Assembly: GCA_963169055.1 (NCBI GenBank)
Contig: CAUJFU010000432.1
Coordinates: 1-7,843, forward strand
Direction: 5' to 3'
Length of the DNA stretch: 7,843 bases
Origin: Myxococcota bacterium
GTDB lineage: Bacteria > Myxococcota_C > UBA6777
Shown here: in pieces, positions 1-6,525 of the stretch
Layout: every line of letters begins with the position of its first letter
How positions within the stretch are numbered: position 1 is the first letter of the stretch
Position numbers and translations under genes: made by a program
Notes under the pieces: generated by a model
The model's database searches: none
Told to the model about the DNA's origin: nothing
The model's input: the letters and a program-made list of their open reading frames with translations, nothing else

Positions 1-2
1 GT

Positions 3-956
3 GGTAGCGCCTGTCCTACGGGTCAACGCTGCCAAGAAGGGCGCTGCACATGCCCCGATGGAAGCACCCTATGCGCGGGGCGTTGCGTCGAGCTACAAAG
101 CAGCGGCCAGCATTGCGGTGTGTGCGACAATCCCTGTGCAAGCGGCAGCGTTTGCGCCGAAGGTCTGTGCATCCCGTCCTGTCCGAGTGCGACATCCGCT
201 TCTTGCTTTGGTGGATGCGTCTCGACGCAGACCAACGCCGATCATTGCGGTGGATGCGGGAAAGCCTGCAAAGAAGGAGAAGTCTGCAACAGCGGAAGCT
301 GCGCTTGCCCGAGCGGGTTGCTGTCGTGCGATGGCTCTTGCCTCGATCCGAAGGTCAACCGCCTACACTGCGGGGCTTGCAACAACCTGTGCAAAGCAGG
401 AGAAGTCTGCGCCAACGGAAGCTGCGTGCAATCGTGTCCTGCCGTCACCAACACCGCCTGTTATGGGGGATGTTTCGATATCCAACAAGACGCCCGTCAT
501 TGCGGAAAATGCGGCATCGCTTGTCGAGTTGGCCTTGTTTGTAAGGCAGGTGTGTGTACTTGTCCAAACGAACAAGCCTCTTGTCGCGGTCGTTGCACCG
601 ATCTCCAAATCGACAACCAAAACTGCGGCGTATGCGGCAATATCTGCCGTTCCACCGAATCTTGCGACAAAGGCCAATGCGTCCTACGTTGCGCCTCTCC
701 CACCCAAGCCTGCAACAACACTTGTGTCGATACCAAAGCCAACAACCAACACTGCGGAAGTTGTGGGAATGGCTGTTCGAGTACACAACAATGCAAAGAT
801 GGGAAATGTGTTTGTGGCGAAGGGCGCGCAGATTGTGGCGATGGACGCTGCATCGATACACTCTATAACGCCCGTCACTGCGGAGCTTGCAACAATGCTT
901 GCCAAAGTGATCAGACCTGTGCGCAAGGAAAATGCTTGTGCCGCCCAGACGGCTGT
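3..956 (+). repeat. Array of about 7.5 cysteine-rich coding repeats with 85-residue super-period
   Basis: The HCGxC core recurs with first codons at 111, 243, 366, 498, 621, 750 and 876. The steps are 132, 123, 132, 123, 129 and 126 bases, so long (44 aa) and short (41 aa) units alternate and two-unit steps are almost always 255 bases. Long units end in a form such as CIPSCP or CVQSCP, short ones in CACP or CTCP. This looks like amplification of a two-repeat block. Codons have diverged, so the repeat is clearer in protein than in DNA. A partial unit (ACPTGQRC...) precedes the first core at the left edge. Confidence 0.85.
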
Positions 957-2348
957 CACTTTGCTCTGCACAGCCCGGGCAGTGATCCCATGAGCGAAGC
1001 GCGCATCGTGCAGATGGCCGATGGCCCCAACAAAGAAGTCATCTACACCTTTTTGTACCGAGGCGGAGCCTTTACCTTCGCAGGAAAAACCTTCCCCGCA
1101 TCCCCAAGCGCCCAATCTTTCGCGATCGCTGCACTCGACCAAAACAACAAGCTCCTATGGAGCCAAGACGTCGCTGGAAAAGGCAACCAAGGCGCCAAAA
1201 CCACCGATATCTACGTCGCCCCCAACGGAGATATCTTTGTGTTTGGCCAATTTACAAGTGAGATCACCCTCGGTACACAAACGCTCAAACCCACGGACTC
1301 ATCCGCACAACCCTACGATTCCTTGGGATTCATCGCCAAACTCAACGCACAAGGCCAATGGCAAGGTGCACAGATCCTCGAGATATCACGGCTCCCCTCG
1401 ATGGAAAGCCCCACCGTTCAACTCCATTCGATAGCCCGCGCAAGCAACGGCGATCTCTATCTGAGCGGGTCTTATCAAGGAAAACTGCGCTTTCTAACCT
1501 CTTCGATCGACAACCTCGATCGCCAAGCCTTTGTCTTACGCATCAACAGCCAACTCCAAAGCCCGCTGTTTGTACGAACGGTGTCCGGAACAACCCCCAG
1601 CACCGTCGCCTACACTAGCCTCGTCATCGACGAAAACGACAAGACCTACCTCTTCGGTCAAGCCAACGGAGAAGTGGTGTTTGGCACACACAAACTCACC
1701 CCCAGCGGCACCAAAGGTCCAAGCGGCTTTTTGGTGCGTTTCGATCTCCAAGTCGCCGATCCTTGGGTGGCGGCCCCTTATGCTTTGCCGCCGTGGTCTT
1801 TTTCAAACAACCACGCAAACGTGGCAACGGGTGCGACAGGTGGCGGTGTGGTGTGGGTGGGCTCCTACACAAAATCTTTCCGAATCGGCAACATCAGCCG
1901 CCCAGATCCACCACGCGCCACCGCATACATCGCGTCGATGGACGCCAACGGTACGATGCGCTGGTTAAAAGAATCGACCGGCCCCTCCGACACAGAAAGC
2001 ACTTTTGTTCGCCGCTCCCCAACCAAGGAACTCCAATGGGTCGTTCAAGCCAACGATGTCATACAATTCGGCAAATCCACCCATCCCTATCCATACGAAG
2101 GGGGCGACGCTCCCCATCACGTCGCTTTTTTCCTGAACGATAACGGTGATCTCCAAACCTCAAAAACGCTTTGGATCGGCGGATTGTTGCTCTCTGGCCT
2201 CCAGATCGGGATCCGCTCCGTCCTCTTACGCTCCGAAAGTGCCTTGATCGGCGGCTCCATCCAAGGCAGCGGCCTCACCCTCTACGGCAAAACATACCAA
2301 CCCGTCGGGATAGAAGATGTTTTTCTTTTCCGAAGTTTCTACCGCTAA
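3..2348 (+). CDS. Cysteine-rich repeat protein with C-terminal propeller-like domain (5' end outside window)
   Basis: The frame is open from base 3 and the Cys repeats run across the left edge, so the true start lies outside the window; 781 residues are visible. Residues 1-318 are eight-Cys repeats built on the pattern C-x3/4-C, HCGxC, xxC, GxxC, xxGxC, CxCP. The last Cys codon is at 954-956. From about base 987 the protein has about seven repeats of 50-65 residues with the pattern 'NGDIFVFGQF ... L ... GFIAKLNAQGQ', typical of bacterial SBBP/propeller-like repeats; seven copies would suit a closed seven-bladed propeller. No TM segment or anchor is visible, and the protein ends in a strand (FLFRSFYR). 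The eight Cys per repeat suggest four disulfides, hence export. Such arrays are common in Myxococcota surface proteins of unknown role. The coding call is firm; the function (binding or adhesion) is only inferred. Confidence 0.9.
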   Translation, partial: GSACPTGQRCQEGRCTCPDGSTLCAGRCVELQSSGQHCGVCDNPCASGSVCAEGLCIPSCPSATSASCFGGCVSTQTNADHCGGCGKACKEGEVCNSGSCACPSGLLSCDGSCLDPKVNRLHCGACNNLCKAGEVCANGSCVQSCPAVTNTACYGGCFDIQQDARHCGKCGIACRVGLVCKAGVCTCPNEQASCRGRCTDLQIDNQNCGVCGNICRSTESCDKGQCVLRCASPTQACNNTCVDTKANNQHCGSCGNGCSSTQQCKDGKCVCGEGRADCGDGRCIDTLYNARHCGACNNACQSDQTCAQGKCLCRPDGCHFALHSPGSDPMSEARIVQMADGPNKEVIYTFLYRGGAFTFAGKTFPASPSAQSFAIAALDQNNKLLWSQDVAGKGNQGAKTTDIYVAPNGDIFVFGQFTSEITLGTQTLKPTDSSAQPYDSLGFIAKLNAQGQWQGAQILEISRLPSMESPTVQLHSIARASNGDLYLSGSYQGKLRFLTSSIDNLDRQAFVLRINSQLQSPLFVRTVSGTTPSTVAYTSLVIDENDKTYLFGQANGEVVFGTHKLTPSGTKGPSGFLVRFDLQVADPWVAAPYALPPWSFSNNHANVATGATGGGVVWVGSYTKSFRIGNISRPDPPRATAYIASMDANGTMRWLKESTGPSDTESTFVRRSPTKELQWVVQANDVIQFGKSTHPYPYEGGDAPHHVAFFLNDNGDLQTSKTLWIGGLLLSGLQIGIRSVLLRSESALIGGSIQGSGLTLYGKTYQPVGIEDVFLFRSFYR

Positions 2349-2368
2349 TCTTCAGATCCTTCGATCTC

Positions 2369-2490
2369 CCTCTCGTGTTGTCTCTCTGTTTGAGACTTAT
2401 TCTTCCCCCCTCTTGATACATCCATCTCCGCCAAATCTTCCTCTCATTTTGTCTCTCTAACTGTCGCTTCTTCTGTCCTCCCTTGATACA
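2369..2490 (+). repeat. Imperfect tandem repeat (about 71 bp, two copies) in a pyrimidine-rich spacer
   Basis: Copy 1 (2369-2420) and copy 2 (2440-2490) both begin CCTCTC, continue with TTGTCTCTCT, and end in CTTGATACA after a T/C-rich stretch ending in CCTCTTGATACA or CCTCCCTTGATACA. The middle of each unit differs. The whole spacer 2349-2505 is strongly T/C-biased on the + strand. No strong hairpin with a U-tract follows the stop at 2348, so I cannot name a factor-independent terminator. A C-rich, G-poor transcript would suit Rho loading, but that is inference. Confidence 0.6.
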
Positions 2491-2504
2491 GCAGCTTTCT
2501 ATTC

Positions 2505-2533
2505 TTGCAATCGATTCATGCCTCACCTACAAT
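2505..2533 (+). promoter_or_regulatory. Candidate sigma-70-type promoter for the hybrid kinase
   Basis: TTGCAA (2505-2510, 4/6 match to the -35 consensus) is followed by exactly 17 bases and TACAAT (2528-2533, 5/6 match to -10). Transcription would start near 2540 and give a leader of about 75 bases before the TTG start at 2616. The placement in the spacer just upstream of the gene supports it; there is no experimental evidence. Confidence 0.45.
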
Positions 2534-2598
2534 CACGAAGATTCACCGCGCAAAAGTCTCCACCCACAAGCGCACCCGAACCCAATACAACACCCGAT

Positions 2599-2604
2599 AA
2601 GGAG
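2599..2604 (+). promoter_or_regulatory. Shine-Dalgarno AAGGAG that selects the TTG start at 2616
   Basis: AAGGAG lies 11 bases upstream of the TTG at 2616. An in-frame TAA at 2598-2600 overlaps it, so the reading frame cannot extend further upstream. The next in-frame candidate, GTG at 2676, has no comparable site and would remove most of the N-region of the signal sequence. The spacing is slightly long, so the start is likely but not certain. Confidence 0.55.
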
Positions 2605-2615
2605 CCGATCTTCTC

Positions 2616-5474
2616 TTGTTCGATCAAAGCCGCCTCCCTCATTCATGCCCAACACGCCCACCGCAAACGCGGTGCGTGGGACTCTTCTGCGCTTGTCTTA
2701 CGGCTTGTCTGCTTTGGCTTGCTGGGCTGGGCTGCCCTCGCAGCGCCTTCTCTTCTCCGTTGCCTCAACCTTTTTCTTCCGCACTATCCCAAAAAGACCA
2801 CCCCACCGAGAAGATCCGCCTTGATGCTAACGCACCGTTCGTTTCCCTCGGTCGCCAAGTGGAGATTCTTCCTGATGCTCTAGGGAAATATACCTTTCAA
2901 GATGTGCAGCAACCCACGCTTTTTCGCGCCTTTCAACCCTCCACCCAAGATATCGTCAGCTTTGGGCAAACCAAAACAACCTACTGGCTACGCTTTCGCA
3001 TCCACCAAACGACCGAGACTCCGCGACGTTGGTATCTCGTCACTCCGCGCTGGTGGCTTCAACTCGCTCTCCACGACCCCACAAAAAATAGCCCGACACA
3101 CCCAGCCACCCGCCGCTATGATCGCCCTTTTCACGAACGCCTGTTCCCTTACTACGGAGCCGTGTTCGCTGTCGAACTCCCTCCGCTCAAACGACCTCCC
3201 CTCAATGCCCCCCGCTCTCGCCCTTTTCCCAATACTTCCTACGTTCTGCCATACCGACAGCCTTCTGCTGCTCTACCACATCCGCTTTCTCCCACAACCC
3301 TTCCTTCTGTGACCATGCCGCGCCCGCCGTCTCCCACCGCCCCTCTATCGGCCACGCACACCTTTTATCTGCGCGCACAGACCGACTTTGGCTCCATGAG
3401 CGTGCCTCTGGCGCTCTGGCAGCCTCATGCCCTCCAAAGCCAATTGCTCCTCGAATACGTCCTATGGGGACTCTTTTTCGGTACGCTTTTTTCTCTTCTT
3501 TTCTATAATCTTTTCTTGTATCTCTCTTTACGCGAACGGCCCTACCTCGACTATGTGATCTATATCGGTGGATTGGCCCTCTACATGGCCTCAAACAATG
3601 GCCTTGCCTTCCAATACCTCTGGCCGAACGCGCATAGGTGGAACCAACGGGCGGCCTTGTTTTTTGTAGGCTTTGCGCTCTTTGGAGCGGTGCGCTTCAT
3701 CGCAGGATTTTTGGATACCAAACATCACCTGCCTCGACACCACCGATTCTTACAAGCGCTGATGCTTGGCTGCTTGTGCTTGATCGCCTCCTCGCTCGTG
3801 GATGCGGGCATTGCCAACCAACTCTCCGCATGGCTTGCGTTGCTCACGGCCCTCTTTGCTCTCACAGCGATCGTCCGATGCGTCCAAAAACGCCACCGCA
3901 GCGCTTACTTTGTCCTCGCAGGATGGGGCGCGCTGCTTGGCGGAGGAGCCCTCTATGCGTGCGCGATCATGGGATGGCTACCCTTCACTCCCATCACACA
4001 AAACGCCCTACTCTTCGGCTCCGTCATCGAAGCCCTGTTGCTTTCCTTTGCGCTCGCCGATCGCGTCCACACGCTCAATCAAACCCTCGACACCCAAAAG
4101 CACCAACTCTCCGAACAAAACAACACACTCGCACGCCTCGACCAACTCAAAGACGAACTGATCGCCAACACCTCCCACGAACTACGCACACCCCTCAACG
4201 GCATGATCGGCTTGACCGAAGCCCTGCTCGAAGATTATGCAGATGCCCTTCCTGCCGATGCCCGAGAAGATCTTCATCTGCTCGCACAAAGCAGCCGACG
4301 CCTTGCCGCACTTGTCAACGATCTCCTTGATTTCTCCAGCCTCAAACAAAACCACCTGACCCTCCAAACCGCCCCCGTCGATCTTGCCCATGCTGTCGAG
4401 ACCGTGATCGCCCTCTCTCAACAAGCGGCCCACAAAAAGCAGATCACTCTCCACAACCAAATTCCGCCCAAAACACCGCTTGTCGAGGCTGATCCGAACA
4501 GGCTCCAACAGATCCTTCATAACCTCGTTCACAACGCGATCAAGTTCACTCCTTGCGGACACATCACTCTCTCCGCACACACACAAGGCGATACCCTCGC
4601 AATATCGGTCGATGACACAGGTATCGGCATCAAAGAAAAAGATCAGGACCGAATATTCCGATCTTTTGAACAAGTCGACGGCTCTCACAAACGCCCCCAC
4701 GAAGGTCTCGGTCTTGGGCTTGCCATCACCAAACAACTCGTCAACCTCCACGGCGGCGAGATATCCGTTCGCTCTACCCTCGGACAAGGCACCCGCTTCA
4801 CCTTCACCCTCCCTATCGCTCAAACCCCACCCTCGCTCACCCTCTCGCATACGACCACCACCCCTACCGATACCACCCACACCACTCCCGAGATCACCCG
4901 CACCACTCCCGAGATCACCCACACCACTCTCGATATCGCCTCCAACCAAACGACTCCCGCTCTCGATATCGCCCAACTCCCCGAAGAAACCCCTCAAAAC
5001 AAACTTCGGATCACGACCGATTCACCTAGAACCACCGCTCCCAACAACGTATCGATTCCCCGCTCTCACGAAGCCGAGCCGACACGCCAAGCTGTACGCA
5101 TCCTCGCTGTAGACGACGACCCCATGAATCTCCGCGTACTCCAAGCCCAACTCCGCCCTCCCGCTTACCTTCTCACTCTCGTACAAAGCGGCCCCCAAGC
5201 CCTCCAAGAGATCGAACAACGCGGCCCTTTTGATATCGTTCTCATGGACATCATGATGCCCTATATGTCGGGCTATGAAGTCGTTCAAACACTTCGGCAG
5301 CATCACCCTCCCCACCAACTCCCCATCCTGATGCTCACCGCCAAAAACCAAGTCAAAGACTTCGCTGCTGCTTTTCAAGCAGGAGCCAACGACTACATCG
5401 CCAAACCTTACGCAAAGTCCGAACTGATCGCCCGCATCCAACGCCATCTCACCTCCCCCCAAAGCGACGGATAA
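2616..5474 (+). CDS. Orphan hybrid histidine kinase, 7TMR-DISM type
   Basis: 952 residues from a TTG start. Order: signal sequence (hydrophobic core about 22-40); 7TMR-DISMED2 periplasmic sensor (about 65-265, with motifs VSLGRQVEILPD, YWLRFRI and TFYLRAQTDFGS); seven TM helices (about 280-485); a short coiled coil (HTLNQTLDTQKHQLSEQN); HisKA with phospho-acceptor H521 in SHELRTPLNG; HATPase with N-box N640, G1 DDTGIGI (666-672) and G2 GLGLGLA (697-703); a Thr/Pro-rich linker (about 740-825); and a REC domain with D833-D835, phospho-acceptor D878, T908 and K930. All key catalytic residues are present, so it should be an active inner-membrane kinase that phosphorylates its own receiver. DISMED2 domains are thought to bind small extracellular ligands, probably carbohydrate-like; the ligand here is unknown. 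No output regulator lies nearby, so it probably acts through a distant phosphotransfer protein. A Pro-rich insert in the sensor (about 190-246) is unusual. Confidence 0.95.
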   Translation: MFDQSRLPHSCPTRPPQTRCVGLFCACLTACLLWLAGLGCPRSAFSSPLPQPFSSALSQKDHPTEKIRLDANAPFVSLGRQVEILPDALGKYTFQDVQQPTLFRAFQPSTQDIVSFGQTKTTYWLRFRIHQTTETPRRWYLVTPRWWLQLALHDPTKNSPTHPATRRYDRPFHERLFPYYGAVFAVELPPLKRPPLNAPRSRPFPNTSYVLPYRQPSAALPHPLSPTTLPSVTMPRPPSPTAPLSATHTFYLRAQTDFGSMSVPLALWQPHALQSQLLLEYVLWGLFFGTLFSLLFYNLFLYLSLRERPYLDYVIYIGGLALYMASNNGLAFQYLWPNAHRWNQRAALFFVGFALFGAVRFIAGFLDTKHHLPRHHRFLQALMLGCLCLIASSLVDAGIANQLSAWLALLTALFALTAIVRCVQKRHRSAYFVLAGWGALLGGGALYACAIMGWLPFTPITQNALLFGSVIEALLLSFALADRVHTLNQTLDTQKHQLSEQNNTLARLDQLKDELIANTSHELRTPLNGMIGLTEALLEDYADALPADAREDLHLLAQSSRRLAALVNDLLDFSSLKQNHLTLQTAPVDLAHAVETVIALSQQAAHKKQITLHNQIPPKTPLVEADPNRLQQILHNLVHNAIKFTPCGHITLSAHTQGDTLAISVDDTGIGIKEKDQDRIFRSFEQVDGSHKRPHEGLGLGLAITKQLVNLHGGEISVRSTLGQGTRFTFTLPIAQTPPSLTLSHTTTTPTDTTHTTPEITRTTPEITHTTLDIASNQTTPALDIAQLPEETPQNKLRITTDSPRTTAPNNVSIPRSHEAEPTRQAVRILAVDDDPMNLRVLQAQLRPPAYLLTLVQSGPQALQEIEQRGPFDIVLMDIMMPYMSGYEVVQTLRQHHPPHQLPILMLTAKNQVKDFAAAFQAGANDYIAKPYAKSELIARIQRHLTSPQSDG
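4879..4941 (+). repeat. Three 21-bp tandem repeats coding the Thr/Pro linker of the kinase
   Basis: Units at 4879-4899, 4900-4920 and 4921-4941 share CACCACTC.CGA.ATC.CC. The first two differ at one base; the third has diverged. They encode TTPEITR, TTPEITH and TTLDIAS (residues 756-776), and a related TTPALDIA follows. The unit is in frame, so copy number could change without breaking the gene. It sits between the ATPase domain and the receiver and probably sets the length of a disordered tether. Confidence 0.8.
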
Positions 5475-5509
5475 TACGAATCCGCCAACGGTGCGATCAA
5501 CATCCGTAG

Positions 5510-5531
5510 GGGCAGCCACACCTTGCTGCCC
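5510..5531. repeat. Intergenic hairpin (7-bp perfect stem), possible terminator for the kinase
   Basis: GGGCAGC (5510-5516) pairs perfectly with GCTGCCC (5525-5531) across the 8-base loop CACACCTT, 35 bases after the kinase stop. No U-tract follows (CGAACACAGGGG), so it is not a standard intrinsic terminator, though it could stabilise the 3' end. The context 'GTAGGGGC...GCCCGAACACAGGG' resembles, from memory, high-copy intergenic repeats seen in several bacterial phyla. Confidence 0.5.
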
Positions 5532-5601
5532 GAACACAGGGGATTTTGGTCGAATGGTTGTTGCGATCCTCGATTGTATTAGGAGTTACGCAGTTGGCCC
5601 C

Positions 5602-5679
5602 AAAAAAGCCGTGTTCGCGAACGCTCAAGCGGCTGCGCTGTTGGTTTGAAACACCATCGATCACCCCGCCAACACGGGG
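5602..5679 (+). repeat. Dispersed repeat module, copy 1 (inside the MITE)
   Basis: This stretch matches 7769-7843 near the right edge. The first 17 bases (AAAAAAGCCGTGTTCGC) are identical, the next 26 differ at 7 positions, and TTTGAAA and CCCCG are retained further on, with small gaps. Copy 1 contains the perfect palindrome GTTCGCGAAC, nested between GCCG and CGGC arms. Neither copy codes for a protein that I can recognise. Confidence 0.7.
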
Positions 5680-5722
5680 TCAAGGGGCGACAGTCCCTTG
5701 CGGGGTTTGGGGTGGAACCCCA
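5663..5722. other. Three consecutive stem-loops inside the MITE
   Basis: Stem 1: ACCCCG (5663-5668) with CGGGGT (5675-5680), 6-base loop. Stem 2: CAAGGG (5681-5686) with CCCTTG (5695-5700), 8-base loop. Stem 3: TGGGGT (5708-5713) with ACCCCA (5717-5722), 3-base loop; GGTTT before it and AAACC after it can lengthen stem 3. Stems 1 and 2 abut with no gap. From memory, this series (GGGGTC, AAGGG..CCCTT, GGGGTTTGGGG..CCCC) resembles common high-copy GC-rich intergenic repeats. Confidence 0.65.
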
Positions 5723-5831
5723 CAAAACCATCCAACTGCGTAAGTCCTATGTATTTTTTCCCATACACCCCTTTTACTCGGATATCTGAAAGCAACCGTC
5801 TGTCTTGGAATCCCCTCACTCGAACGACATC

Positions 5832-5861
5832 TTCACAACGACTTGATTGTAAAAGTAAAAT
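5832..5861 (+). promoter_or_regulatory. Candidate promoter for the lipoprotein pair
   Basis: TTCACA (5832-5837, 5/6 match to -35) lies 18 bases before TAAAAT (5856-5861, 5/6 match to -10) in a locally AT-rich stretch. Transcription would start near 5868, leaving a leader of about 135 bases. TATATT (5872-5877) and GATAAT (5891-5896) are alternative -10 words but lack a matched -35. Confidence 0.4.
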
Positions 5862-6002
5862 AAAAGATCGCTATATTGGCCTATTTTTTGGATAATGGCT
5901 CCACAACAAGATCGCAACACGCCAGCACACAACGAAACAAGCGTACCGCTGGCGCGAACTGTATCTACCAACCAACCCTTCCGAACCCAAAAGGAGCCTC
6001 TG

Positions 6003-6491
6003 ATGAAAACCAACACCGTCCTGTCTTTGCTGTTTTCCGCCTTGCTGTTCTCGCATCTCACCGCTTGCGGGCCTGACAACCGCGTGCAAACCACAGCCCT
6101 TCAACAAAGCGCTTGCCTCTCCAACCAAGCACAACCCGATCCCGGCAAAGAGCCGCCCAATCCCTACAACACCAAACCCGAGATCGCCGTCACCAAAGCC
6201 ACCAGCACGCTCAACGTCATGTACAAAAATGTACGCTTCCGATGCGAACAAAAAACCTTGATCGAAGCCTTCCTTGACGGACAAATCCTCCGCGTCGTTG
6301 CCCGTCCCATCGAGATGAACCCCAGCGTCGTCGCTGGCTGCGACTGTATCTATGATCTCGGCGCACAAGTCGGCCCACTACCCGCTGGAAAATATACCCT
6401 CAAAGTTCAGCGCCAAACTGACAACTACGGCGGAAAAAGTGAAACCTCCGATCTTCACACTCAAGAAATCGAGCTCGGCAAACCACAATAA
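6003..6491 (+). CDS. Small lipoprotein, paralogue A, with CxCxYDLG motif
   Basis: 162 residues. The ATG at 6003 has AAGGAG six bases upstream; the frame extends further upstream but without a ribosome site. The N-terminus is a lipoprotein signal: MKTN, then a hydrophobic run, then LTAC with lipidated C22. The mature part has C38 (in QQSACL), C81 (in FRCEQK) and C113/C115 (in CDCIYDLG), enough for two disulfides. A GPLPAGKYTLKV segment near the C-terminus is the type of edge strand seen in small beta-sandwich domains. It is closely related to the next gene, 34 bases downstream, and the two probably form one operon. The residue after the lipid Cys is Gly, not Asp, which favours outer-membrane sorting if Lol rules apply. 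I do not recognise a named family, and the function is unknown. Confidence 0.9.
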   Translation: MKTNTVLSLLFSALLFSHLTACGPDNRVQTTALQQSACLSNQAQPDPGKEPPNPYNTKPEIAVTKATSTLNVMYKNVRFRCEQKTLIEAFLDGQILRVVARPIEMNPSVVAGCDCIYDLGAQVGPLPAGKYTLKVQRQTDNYGGKSETSDLHTQEIELGKPQ

Positions 6492-6525
6492 CAACCTCTC
6501 TTGTCATCAAATAGGAGATTTTCTG

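Larger units (their letters stand above)
5580..5749. mobile_element. 170-bp MITE-like element with 18-bp terminal inverted repeats and target duplication
   Basis: The left end TAGGAGTTACGCAGTTGG (5580-5597) and right end CCAACTGCGTAAGTCCTA (5732-5749) are inverted repeats with one mismatch in 18. Immediately outside both ends is the same 5-bp word TGTAT (5575-5579 and 5750-5754), as expected of a target-site duplication. An alternative reading is a TA duplication with the element at 5582-5747, because TA lies at both tips. The interior has no transposase or any gene, so movement would need a transposase supplied from elsewhere. It holds the shared module at 5602-5679 and three consecutive hairpins. 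I do not assign an IS family. Confidence 0.8.
5475..6002. other. Gene-free 528-bp intergenic region with repeats
   Basis: No convincing gene lies between the kinase stop and the first lipoprotein start. Open frames here (for example 5546-5743) cross a structured repeat and lack ribosome sites. From left to right it holds a hairpin repeat (5510-5531), a MITE-like element (5580-5749), a featureless stretch (5755-5831), an AT-rich promoter region (5832-5896) and the lipoprotein leader with AAGGAG at 5991-5996. Confidence 0.75.

Noticed and set aside
120-122. GTG at 120 as the start of the Cys-rich protein
   Set aside because: The same frame is open back to base 3 and encodes Cys repeat sequence, so the GTG is an internal Val inside a repeat (HCGVC).
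111-956. CRISPR-like regular spacing of repeats
   Set aside because: The periodicity is coding (eight-Cys units), the repeats differ in DNA sequence, and there are no unique spacers or cas genes.
1-993. Long open frame (330 codons) in frame +1 over the Cys repeats
   Set aside because: It lacks any domain pattern, while frame 3 gives regular Cys repeats continuing into the propeller region. The repeat codon pattern simply keeps other frames open.
4182-4997. 271-codon minus-strand frame antisense to the kinase
   Set aside because: Gly/Glu-rich low-complexity product lying opposite the conserved HisKA/HATPase code, with no ribosome site. It is a shadow frame.
5022-5537. 171-codon minus-strand frame over the REC domain
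   Set aside because: It is antisense to an intact receiver with all catalytic residues and shows no family motif.
5546-5895. Two 65-codon plus-strand frames over the MITE and its right flank
   Set aside because: They run through inverted repeats and hairpins, with no ribosome site or homology that I recognise.
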